Shown here piece after piece: positions 56,699 to 64,000 of a stretch of 64,000 nt of DNA. The notes under the pieces are model-generated. The model did not search any database and was not told where the DNA came from. It saw only the letters and a program-made list of their open reading frames with translations. The position numbers and the translations under genes were made by a program. The number at the start of each line of letters is the position of its first letter. The stretch's first letter is position 1. The stretch is from Lewinellaceae bacterium (GTDB lineage: Bacteria; Bacteroidota; Bacteroidia; Chitinophagales; Saprospiraceae), in the NCBI GenBank assembly GCA_020636315.1, contig JACJYA010000008.1:186001-250000 (forward strand), written 5' to 3'.

Positions 56699-59482
56699 TC
56701 ACAAAGCTGGCAGGGGATAATCGAAAGCCACCTCCACACAGCAGGCAGCATTAGTCGAAGAAAGTGGCAGGCAAATTGTCAGTTCGTCATAATTCTGGTA
56801 GGACTGAGGCATTTCCACCACCATGAAGTCACCATTATAGATGCCCGTCATCGAGAAGTTGGAGATCGCAGAAGTTATGGTAAGTAAATCCCCAACCGAA
56901 GCACCCTCCACCCGGATCTCAGCCCGGTAATACCCCAGGCCGTCGCACTGCGCCTGGCTTACCAGGCTGGCGGACTCCAGCGGGCAGGCGCCATTGCAGT
57001 ACACCGGCCCGGTGGAGAAGGCATAAGCGCAGTTGGTGGTATTCTGGGTGTATATCTCAACGGAGTGGGTGGCGCCATTGCCCGCAAAAGGCCCAAGCTC
57101 AATGGGCAGGTTGGCGTTAGAATAACTACCCATCGACACTCCATCAACGGATACATAGAACTGGAAAGCCAGGTTGGGCGGGTTGGGGATTAACTGATCA
57201 ATGACGATGAAATAATTACCGGCGTCATTGCAATTTGTCAGATAGTAGGAAACGCTGTCCAGCCCAACACAAGGCGTACTGCAATCGTAGGCAGGCAAGG
57301 TGGCCGAACCCCTGCAATCGGGGTGATCGGCATCCACAATGGTAAACTCCAGCTCATTCGTCGGGGCCACAAAAGGGCCGATGCTCACCGGCAGGCCCGC
57401 ATAGGCGAAGAAACGCCCGGTGGCATTGCCGTTGAGCCACAGCTCGAAGGTATCGGAGGTGTTCTGATAGTCGAAGTCCAGTTTGACGTCAAAGACGTTA
57501 TTGGGATTACAGGGGCCGGGCTGCAACTCTATATTGGTAATGGAACAGGGCTCAGCGCAGGGCTCCAGATAAATTAGCGGCAGGCTTACGCAACAATGGT
57601 CTTCTCCTTCGCAAACCGTAATTTCCTGGGGAAAATCCGTCGCATTGCAGGGCACCAGCAGGCGCACCGGAACGTCATTCCAGCTGAAGCGCTCGTAGAG
57701 CTGCCCGTCAAAATAAACGCTGAAAAAATCGGTGAGCGTAGGGCCAACCAGTTCCAGGTTCAGCATTATGGCGTTCTGGCCGTTATCGGCCAGGCCCAGG
57801 TAATCCACCGACACGCCTTCAAAGGCGCAGCCGGTGCAGGGCAGAGCCTGTAGAGTATCGCCCACCCAGCAGAGGCTCCCGCCCTGGTCTGTAGCGTAGT
57901 AAGAGTAAATGCCGGAATTGTTGACCGGCACCTGCCCTACCGTTATCGGAAGGTCCGCATAGGCAAAAGTACCCAGCACGCCCGATCCGGCAAGGATAAA
58001 ACTGTCGGCAGTACCCTGATAATCGAAATCAATGGTAGCGGAAAAGGTGCCGTCATTGTTACAGGGGCCCAGTTCAACCACCATGTTGTCCATACTACAG
58101 GGTTCGGCCACCGGATTGACGCACAGGTTATCGATGCGAAAATCACCGCCGCCGCCGATCAGCAGGCTCTGGACATTGCCGTTGAAGATGAGCTGTCCCT
58201 CATTAGCACTGGAGGCATCAAAGACTACGCGCAGCGTAATGCCCGGCGCAATGGCGTACAGCCCCGGGGCCAGGGCATTCTGGATCAGGATATTGGACCC
58301 GTTGGCCGCCAGGTTGACGGGGCCGCCGTTGTAGTAGAAATCCACCACCACACTATCCACCGGGTCGGGATAACCCGTCAGGTCGAAAACCGCATTGATG
58401 GATTCGAATTTCAGGTATTGCCCGGAGGCGGCCGTCATTTCCGGATTGTTGTTTTCATTGAGCACGACGAGGTCGCCGTAAGTGGTGGTCCAGAACAGGC
58501 TCTGGAAGGGGACCAGCCGGAGGCCGATATTGCTCTCATTATAGACCTCCACTCCGGGAGGAGTACCGGTGGTGCTGCCATAGGACGGCCCGGCCAGCCC
58601 TTCAAACTCCATACAGCCACCCGATGGGCACTGCTTCTGAAGGATAACCGACCGGCAGCAGTCGGGGTTGTCATTCTGACAAACCGTAAGGGTGAATTCC
58701 AGCGCATCGGTAGCCGGCTGTACCCCTTCGAGCAGATAAGGCAGGTCGGCCTGGGTAATGAAGGCCGCTTGCTGCCCCTCGACCAGAATATCGAAGTTTG
58801 CGATCACCGTCAGCGGGCTCAGCCAGTCGAAGTTAACCTCGATATTATAGTTGCCCGCATCGTCACAGCTGACGATCTCGGCCTGCAGGTTATCGATGGC
58901 GCAGGCCAGCACGGCATCGGCGCAGACATTGTCGATGCCAAACTCCTGCCCGCCAACCAGCAGGCTCTCGATATTGCCGGTGATACAGACAGTTCCCTCC
59001 TGCAGGGCGCCGCTGGCGGAAAAGTCCACCTCGACGGTAACCCCGGGGAAAGTGAGGTTGGCGATCTCGGAAAAATCCTGGACTACAGCTACGGAAGACC
59101 CGTTAACTGCAAAATTCTCCACTCCTCCCCCATCATAAAAGTCAAAACAAACCTGGTTGAGGGCGCCATCGGCCTGTGAAAGATCAAATTGAAGGCTGTT
59201 GTTGCCCATAAAGAGGAACTGGCCATCCAGCCAGCCGGAGCTGGCGTCGTAGATCACTGCATTCCCGAAGCCTGTGCTTCCGTCTGCATATTGTATTTCA
59301 TGGATACTCACCTGGATGCCAGCTTGCGAGAAGAGCACATCGCCGGGGCTGTTCCCCGAAGAAGGGCCGAGCTGGGTATTGGCGGGAATGTCTTCAAACT
59401 GGAAACAGGGAAAAAGGGGCTGGGCCATCATCTGGATGGACAGGAAAAGGACTAAGGCGGTCAGTTGTAAGCTTTTGTTCAT
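56699..59482 (-). CDS. Giant modular T9SS protein, N-terminal part
   Basis: 927 residues. Signal peptide MNKSLQLTALVLFLSIQMMA. Two large modules (CFQFEDIPANTQ.., ending FGIDNVCADA; CMEFEGLAGPSYG.., ending FRIDNLCVNP) alternate with small modules that share C[A/S]IDNxQ..C..DDAGNYN or similar: CAIDNLQAEIVSCDDAGNYN, CSMDNMVVELGPCNNDGTFS, CSITNIELQPGPCNPNNVFD, CVGLDSVSYYLTNCNDAGNY. It is exported and probably forms a long surface fibre. The frame ends at 56699 within a module; the rest continues in other frames to 52980. The complete protein would be about 2,160 residues. Confidence 0.8.
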   Translation of the reverse strand: MNKSLQLTALVLFLSIQMMAQPLFPCFQFEDIPANTQLGPSSGNSPGDVLFSQAGIQVSIHEIQYADGSTGFGNAVIYDASSGWLDGQFLFMGNNSLQFDLSQADGALNQVCFDFYDGGGVENFAVNGSSVAVVQDFSEIANLTFPGVTVEVDFSASGALQEGTVCITGNIESLLVGGQEFGIDNVCADAVLACAIDNLQAEIVSCDDAGNYNIEVNFDWLSPLTVIANFDILVEGQQAAFITQADLPYLLEGVQPATDALEFTLTVCQNDNPDCCRSVILQKQCPSGGCMEFEGLAGPSYGSTTGTPPGVEVYNESNIGLRLVPFQSLFWTTTYGDLVVLNENNNPEMTAASGQYLKFESINAVFDLTGYPDPVDSVVVDFYYNGGPVNLAANGSNILIQNALAPGLYAIAPGITLRVVFDASSANEGQLIFNGNVQSLLIGGGGDFRIDNLCVNPVAEPCSMDNMVVELGPCNNDGTFSATIDFDYQGTADSFILAGSGVLGTFAYADLPITVGQVPVNNSGIYSYYATDQGGSLCWVGDTLQALPCTGCAFEGVSVDYLGLADNGQNAIMLNLELVGPTLTDFFSVYFDGQLYERFSWNDVPVRLLVPCNATDFPQEITVCEGEDHCCVSLPLIYLEPCAEPCSITNIELQPGPCNPNNVFDVKLDFDYQNTSDTFELWLNGNATGRFFAYAGLPVSIGPFVAPTNELEFTIVDADHPDCRGSATLPAYDCSTPCVGLDSVSYYLTNCNDAGNYFIVIDQLIPNPPNLAFQFYVSVDGVSMGSYSNANLPIELGPFAGNGATHSVEIYTQNTTNCAYAFSTGPVYCNGACPLESASLVSQAQCDGLGYYRAEIRVEGASVGDLLTITSAISNFSMTGIYNGDFMVVEMPQSYQNYDELTICLPLSSTNAACCVEVAFDYPLPAL

Positions 59483-59661
59483 GGCAGCGCGATGGTTTAG
59501 GTTTTGTTACGATACAAAAATGTCACAATATCTGCTGAGGTAAAAGAACTATTTTTCTCATTTTTTGACTTTTTTGGCTAATTTTACCTAAACAATTAAT
59601 TAATAAAATCTTAAAAACCAATTTATTATAAACAATAAACTTTCCAAAAAATTTGATTTTT

Positions 59662-61116
59662 ATGCATAACAATAAGCTGGTCCATTTGCTGGAAAGTTTT
59701 GGCCGCCGGGAGATGACCCGGTTTCGGGAGTTTGCCTTCTCCCCGTATTTCAACAAACACGAGGAAGTAAGGAAGCTAATCGCCTATCTGAGTGATATTT
59801 TTCCCCGGTTTGACGAAAAGCGCTGCCACCGGGAAACCGTTTTTCAGGCGCTTTTCCCGGGCCAGCCCCACGACCAGGCCCGGCTGGCGCTTTTGTTCAC
59901 TTACAGCCTCCGGCTGGCGGGGCATTTTCTTAAGGTTGAGCAGATGGAGCAGGCTTCTCCTTTTCAGGAAATTTACCTGCTGGAGCAGCTACGCAACAAA
60001 AAGCAGTATCAGTTGTATGAAAAAGCGCTGAAGAAGGCCCTGGAAACTCAGCGAAAAAGTAAGACCAAAGACGGCAGCTGGTATTATCAGCAATATCTGG
60101 CCGCCAGTGAGGCCGACAAATACTTCAATACCATTTCGGAGCGGCGCACCGACGACAGCATTCAGGAAAAGCAACATTTTCTGGACCGCTTCTATCTGGT
60201 GGAAAAACTGAGAGATGCCTGTGAGATGCAGGTGCGAAGCCGCATCCTCAAAGTCTCTTACTCGGACCCACTCCGGGAGAAGGCCCTGGAAGCCGTGGAA
60301 GCTCATTTTGAAGAACTGGGCAAAGAACCGGCCATCGCCATGTATTACTGGCTGTACCGCATGGTCTCCAACCCGGCCTCCTCCTATTACTTCGAGGCCC
60401 TGCAGGCTCTGAACCAGCACCAGTCCGCCCTTCCGGTAGTGGAACAAAAGACAATTTACAACTACCTCCAGAACTATTGTATCCAGAAGATCAACGCAGG
60501 CGAGGAACAATTTCTGGCCGAGATATTCAAGCTTTACCAGGCCCAGCTCGAACAAGGCCTGTTGCTGGAGCACGGCCTGCTGTCGGAATGGCATTATAAG
60601 AATATCGTCACCACCGGCATTCGCCTTCGGGAAATGGATTGGGTGCGGAATTTTATCGACGGCTACCGGGACAAACTGCCGGAGGAAGCGCGGGACAATG
60701 CCTACCGTTTCAACCTGGCCTCTTACTTCTACGCCATCCGACAATACGATGAGGTATTGCGTCTGCTGACCCAGGTGGAATACCGGGACCTGAGGTACAG
60801 CCTGGGCGCCAAGGCCCTGCTGCTGCGCACCTACTACGACCTGGACGAATTCGAAGCGTTGAGTTCCCTGGCCGACTCTTTCAAACAATACCTGCACCGC
60901 AACCAGCTAATGGCCGATGTGCGGCGCGAAGGGTATCACAACCTTTTCAAACTCACCCGCCGCGCCGCCAACCTTCGCGCCAACATCGGCTATTACACCA
61001 AAGAAAAAAGCAAAAAGGAACTTTTGAGGCTTCAGCACGGTATTGAAAAAGCAGGCGCCATTTTTAACAAAACCTGGCTGATGGAAAAAATTGAGCACCT
61101 CGAAGCCATGCTCTGA
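59662..61116 (+). CDS. Helical protein of unknown function
   Basis: 484 residues from the ATG at 59662. Almost entirely alpha-helical with repeats that look like TPR or other helical hairpins (e.g. YRFNLASYFYAIRQYDEVLR, YSLGAKALLLRTYYDLDEFE). MHNNKLVHLLESFGRREMTR near the N-terminus is typical of a Bacteroidota family without a named role. No signal peptide or membrane helix, so it should be cytoplasmic. It diverges from the giant protein gene; the AT-rich gap between them holds both promoters. Confidence 0.7.
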   Translation: MHNNKLVHLLESFGRREMTRFREFAFSPYFNKHEEVRKLIAYLSDIFPRFDEKRCHRETVFQALFPGQPHDQARLALLFTYSLRLAGHFLKVEQMEQASPFQEIYLLEQLRNKKQYQLYEKALKKALETQRKSKTKDGSWYYQQYLAASEADKYFNTISERRTDDSIQEKQHFLDRFYLVEKLRDACEMQVRSRILKVSYSDPLREKALEAVEAHFEELGKEPAIAMYYWLYRMVSNPASSYYFEALQALNQHQSALPVVEQKTIYNYLQNYCIQKINAGEEQFLAEIFKLYQAQLEQGLLLEHGLLSEWHYKNIVTTGIRLREMDWVRNFIDGYRDKLPEEARDNAYRFNLASYFYAIRQYDEVLRLLTQVEYRDLRYSLGAKALLLRTYYDLDEFEALSSLADSFKQYLHRNQLMADVRREGYHNLFKLTRRAANLRANIGYYTKEKSKKELLRLQHGIEKAGAIFNKTWLMEKIEHLEAML

Positions 61117-61309
61117 GCCCTCAGCGGAGAGCCGTCCCCCGGCCTTCCGGGAAGGATGGATGGCAATTTTTACCCGAAAAAAACCGCGGAAAATCCGCTA
61201 AAAAGGCGATTTTGTTCGTTATTGATATAATAATTGATTTATATTTCCCGGACTGACAGCAAATAATAAAGATCATAATATCAAAAACCTCCGTTTAAAC
61301 CAATCACTT
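61117..61309. other. Intergenic region upstream of the RlpA cluster
   Basis: 193 bp. TATATTTC near 61240 is one base off the TATATTTG box found upstream of other genes. Nothing else seen. Confidence 0.35.
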
Positions 61310-62068
61310 ATGAGAAAGGCCACCGTAATCCTGGCATCCCTGTTCTTTTCATTTTTTAACCTTAGTGCGCAGGTGGAAACCGGCACGGCGGTGCATTACG
61401 CCGATGCGCTCGACGGCCAACGCACAGCTTTCGGCGAGATCTATCGCATGAATGGGTATTCCGCCGCTCACAAGAGCTATCCGCTGGGTACGGTCATTCG
61501 GGTGACCAACCTGAGCAACAACCGCTCGGTCAACGCCCGGGTCAACGACCGCATTGCCGCCAATAGCCGCGACATCGTAAGCTTGTCCAAAGCAGCCGCT
61601 CAGCAGATCGGGCTGGTTGAGGCCGGCCGCTCCAGGGTACGGGTGGAAAAGATCGGATTTGCACCCGCCGACCCGTATGCCGCCGATTCGCCCTACGCAT
61701 CAGCGCCGCCGAGCAGCTACGAATACTACGGGGCCAACCCCAACCCATACGAAAATATGAGCTCTTCGGTGACCCCCAAAGGTTATGGCGCGCAGGAAAC
61801 GGCAGCGACCTTTGCCGCCAACTACATCCTCCCCCCGACCACCATCGGATACGGCATACAACTGGCCTCCTTCAAAAAAGTGGAGAATGCTTTGGAACAT
61901 ATTGAAAAACTGAAGGGAGGCGGCATTGAAAATGCCTACATCTGGCAAAAGGACGGCAACAACCGCGTGGTCGTCGCCTCCTTCCCCGACAAAGCCAGTG
62001 CCGGCAGATATCTCGACGCCTTCAAAAGGAGGTATAACCTCGATGGCATTATCGTCCGTTTCGATTAA
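61310..62068 (+). CDS. RlpA-SPOR protein 1, degenerate active site
   Basis: 252 residues. Signal peptide (VILASLFFSFFNLSAQ), RlpA domain (TAVHYADALDGQRTAFGEIY, YSAAHKSYPLGTVIRVTNL, RVNDRIAANSRDIVSLSKAA), Pro/Tyr/Ser-rich linker and SPOR domain (GYGIQLASFKKVENALEHIE, NAYIWQKDGNNRVVVASFPD). The Glu and His of RlpA are present, but the DRGPF motif is DRIAA and the Asp of DLS is Ser. It may bind glycan without cutting it. It is the first of three tandem genes. Confidence 0.85.
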   Translation: MRKATVILASLFFSFFNLSAQVETGTAVHYADALDGQRTAFGEIYRMNGYSAAHKSYPLGTVIRVTNLSNNRSVNARVNDRIAANSRDIVSLSKAAAQQIGLVEAGRSRVRVEKIGFAPADPYAADSPYASAPPSSYEYYGANPNPYENMSSSVTPKGYGAQETAATFAANYILPPTTIGYGIQLASFKKVENALEHIEKLKGGGIENAYIWQKDGNNRVVVASFPDKASAGRYLDAFKRRYNLDGIIVRFD

Positions 62069-62075
62069 GCCGGGA

Positions 62076-62112
62076 AAACCTGGCAAGCTCCACCCCGGAG
62101 CTTGCCAGGTTT
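62076..62112 (+). terminator. Perfect 15-bp hairpin between RlpA genes 1 and 2
   Basis: AAACCTGGCAAGCTC and GAGCTTGCCAGGTTT are exact complements with a 7-nt loop. The T run is weak (TTTAAA). It may separate the transcripts of genes 1 and 2. Confidence 0.6.
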
Positions 62113-62127
62113 AAACTTCCAGCACTC

Positions 62128-63012
62128 ATGAAAAACAAGATCCTCCTCATTCTTCTTTCTTTGCCGGTTTGGGCCCTCACTGCTCAGCCTGTGAGCCCAA
62201 GCTATGAAGAAGGCATCGCCGTCTATTACGCCGATGACCTGCACGGGCAGGCAACCTCCTACGGCGAACAATACCGCAGGGAAGCCTTTACCGCAGCTCA
62301 CCAGGCTTATCCTCCGGGGACCATCCTCCGGGTAACGCGCCTCGACAACGGCCAGTCGGTAGAGGTGCGGGTAAATGATAAAATGGCCCCCGACCGGGAC
62401 CGCAAGATCATCCTGTCCAGGGCAGCAGCCATGCAGATCGGCCTGATCGCCGCCGGAAAGCTCAGGGTGCGGATCGAAAAGGCCGGCAATACAGCGAACC
62501 TGTACTCCGGCAACGGTGGCGGGCAAACCGGGAAAGGGTTCCAGAACAATGCATCCGCCGGGCAATTTTCCGCAAAATCCCCATACGGCGCCCTTTCCAC
62601 CACCTCATCCCCGCGCTATACGGCCCCTCCCCCCACTTCCTATTCCACAGAGACTGGCTCTTATCCTCCTCCTTCCTCCCAATACTATTCGGGCCAGGGA
62701 GCCATTACGACTTACCGTTCGCCGGCCCCTTCCCGGAACCAGGCGGATGTAGTGCTGCAAAGTGGCAGGGCATTGGAACAGGGGCTCTCGGGTTATATTA
62801 TCCAACTGGCCTCCTATGATGAGGGCGCCCACGCCGTCAGTTATACCGAACAACTATTGAAGCAGGGCGTACAACACGTTTATATCTGGCAAAAAGACGG
62901 CAAGAACCGCGTAGTGATCGCCCGCTTCAGCGACAAAGCCAATGCCGCCGGCTACCTCGACAACCTGCGAAGGCAATACCTGTTAGACGGAATCATCGTT
63001 CAGCTCAGATGA
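62128..63012 (+). CDS. RlpA-SPOR protein 2, degenerate active site
   Basis: 294 residues. Signal peptide (ILLILLSLPVWALTAQ), RlpA domain (AVYYADDLHGQATSYGEQYR, FTAAHQAYPPGTILRVTRL, RVNDKMAPDRDRKIILSRAA), a long Ser/Pro/Tyr/Gly linker and SPOR domain (GYIIQLASYDEGAHAVSYTE, HVYIWQKDGKNRVVIARFSD). The Glu and His are kept; DRGPF is replaced by DKMAP and the Asp of DLS by Ile. Same reading as gene 1. Confidence 0.85.
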   Translation: MKNKILLILLSLPVWALTAQPVSPSYEEGIAVYYADDLHGQATSYGEQYRREAFTAAHQAYPPGTILRVTRLDNGQSVEVRVNDKMAPDRDRKIILSRAAAMQIGLIAAGKLRVRIEKAGNTANLYSGNGGGQTGKGFQNNASAGQFSAKSPYGALSTTSSPRYTAPPPTSYSTETGSYPPPSSQYYSGQGAITTYRSPAPSRNQADVVLQSGRALEQGLSGYIIQLASYDEGAHAVSYTEQLLKQGVQHVYIWQKDGKNRVVIARFSDKANAAGYLDNLRRQYLLDGIIVQLR

Positions 63013-63127
63013 ACCAACAGGACAGTTTGTACAGCAAACAATTGGTAAAATCCTGAATATTTCTGATTTTGTCATTAGTTATGCCTCCTCATTGCTGGCG
63101 GCTGTAAACAATGCAAACTGTTGAGTC

Positions 63128-63958
63128 ATGAAATATATCCTTACTGTCACCGGGTTGCTATTCTCCCTGTTCCATATCCATTCGCAGAGTTATTACAATT
63201 ACAATACCTCTTCCGGCTCCGGGTTCACACAGGAAGGCAACGCCGTATATTACGCGGACTATATGCACGGAAAGAGGACTGCGATGGGCGAAGTCTATCG
63301 CCGGGAGGAGTTTACCGCCGCCCACAAAACCCTGCCGGGCGGTACGCTGGTAAGAGTTACCCGCCTGGATAACGGGCAATCCGTCGTCGTCCGCATCAAC
63401 GACCGGGGCCCTTTCGACCCGGATGTGATCATCGACCTGTCCCGGGCCGCTGCCATGAAGATCGGGCTGGTGCGAAAAGGGCGGGCGCGGGTCCGGCTGG
63501 AAAACGTTGGCCGGTCCAACACCAATCCAGTGAACGGGGTTCTGCCGGGAGAAGCCCCTCCTCCAAACCCATACAGCAACATGGGCTATTCTTCAAAAGG
63601 AGCAACTGCACAGCCTCCGAAAGCACCCTCAAACTACAGCTACGGTTCGGCTCCGGCGCCAACGGGTTACAACTACGCCAATACCACTGTCAGAGGAAAT
63701 ATGGAGCCATACCCTTCCCTGCCTCCCAGCGCCAGTGGCTACGGGATACAACTGGCGTCCTACACCAACCTCAACAACGCCCGGAACCAGCTCCGGCAGC
63801 TTGAAAACCAGGGCATACAAAACCTGTACCTCTGGCAAAAAGGGGGATACTACAAGATCGTCATCGCTTCCTTTGCCAGTAAAAACGCGGCGGCAGCCTA
63901 TCTGGATCAATTGAAAAGGCAGCACCTGCAGGATGGGCTGGTCGTTAAGCTCCGATAA
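63128..63958 (+). CDS. rlpA: RlpA-SPOR protein 3, active site intact
   Basis: 276 residues. Signal peptide (ILTVTGLLFSLFHIHSQ), RlpA domain (AVYYADYMHGKRTAMGEVYR, FTAAHKTLPGGTLVRVTRL, VVRINDRGPFDPDVIIDLSR), linker and SPOR domain (GYGIQLASYTNLNNARNQLR, NLYLWQKGGYYKIVIASFAS). All RlpA signature positions (Glu, His, DRGPF and Asp) are kept, so this copy is the most likely septal lytic transglycosylase. It ends 42 nt before the window edge. Confidence 0.9.
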   Translation: MKYILTVTGLLFSLFHIHSQSYYNYNTSSGSGFTQEGNAVYYADYMHGKRTAMGEVYRREEFTAAHKTLPGGTLVRVTRLDNGQSVVVRINDRGPFDPDVIIDLSRAAAMKIGLVRKGRARVRLENVGRSNTNPVNGVLPGEAPPPNPYSNMGYSSKGATAQPPKAPSNYSYGSAPAPTGYNYANTTVRGNMEPYPSLPPSASGYGIQLASYTNLNNARNQLRQLENQGIQNLYLWQKGGYYKIVIASFASKNAAAAYLDQLKRQHLQDGLVVKLR

Positions 63959-64000
63959 TCTTTATTCTAATACCTTCCACATAAAGTACAGCGCAGTGCC

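Overview
The window is one contiguous piece of a chromosome from a free-living member of the Bacteroidota, most likely a relative of the Saprospiraceae/Lewinella group. That placement is inferred from type IX secretion (T9SS) C-terminal sorting domains on three secreted proteins, DUF6089-type outer-membrane barrels, the MCE/amidase/LptD arrangement, lipobox lipoproteins, and -7 boxes of the Bacteroidota form TAnnTTTG. No tRNA, rRNA, CRISPR array, intact insertion sequence or phage was seen. Most of the window is housekeeping and envelope biology.

Layout. 1-5.2 kb: the end of recQ, a GT4 glycosyltransferase, a membrane-anchored FMN glutamate-synthase-like protein, a GT2 glycosyltransferase and a histidine kinase. 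5.4-15.8 kb: a catalytically dead GH13-like secreted protein, rimM with a lipoprotein, mnmA, a frameshifted RlpA-SPOR protein, a cohesin-like lipoprotein, an OmpA lipoprotein, an M43-type protease, and DUF6438 and DUF2807 lipoproteins. 15.8-23.5 kb: a CrtI-like oxidoreductase, small membrane proteins, a GerW-like protein, a cyclase-FlgO-TPR protein and glgX. 23.5-30.4 kb: nfu/mrp, ribF joined in frame to a glycosyltransferase, an RluA-type pseudouridine synthase, pgeF and an EVE-domain protein. 30.4-39.9 kb, minus strand: ilvA, ilvC, a TrpB2-type enzyme, btaB/btaA (betaine-lipid synthesis), ppk1 and arsC. 40-51.8 kb: two DUF6089 barrels, an ABC exporter, a candidate structured RNA, murB, an MCE protein, an N-acetylmuramoyl-L-alanine amidase and lptD. 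52-59.5 kb: a broken HNH gene, a DUF433 antitoxin-like gene and a giant modular T9SS protein broken by frameshifts. 59.6-64 kb: a helical hypothetical protein and three tandem RlpA-SPOR genes.

The genes group into themes. Envelope assembly and peptidoglycan: murB, MCE, amidase, lptD, pgeF, four RlpA-like proteins, OmpA. A possible phosphorus-economy group: ppk1-btaA-btaB, consistent with betaine lipids replacing phospholipids. Fe-S cluster supply: nfu, mrp. Carbohydrate storage: glgX next to a nucleotide cyclase.

Two features stand out beyond the genes. First, there are several palindromic intergenic elements. Some are built from 7-bp repeats arranged as inverted arms, and two have recognisable terminal inverted repeats. 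One heptad hairpin fills the ilvC-ilvA gap and another lies inside the amidase reading frame. Second, most reading-frame anomalies (RlpA-SPOR, ribF-GT2, HNH twice) fall at A or T homopolymer runs. This points either to assembly indels or to real slippage, and reads are needed to decide.
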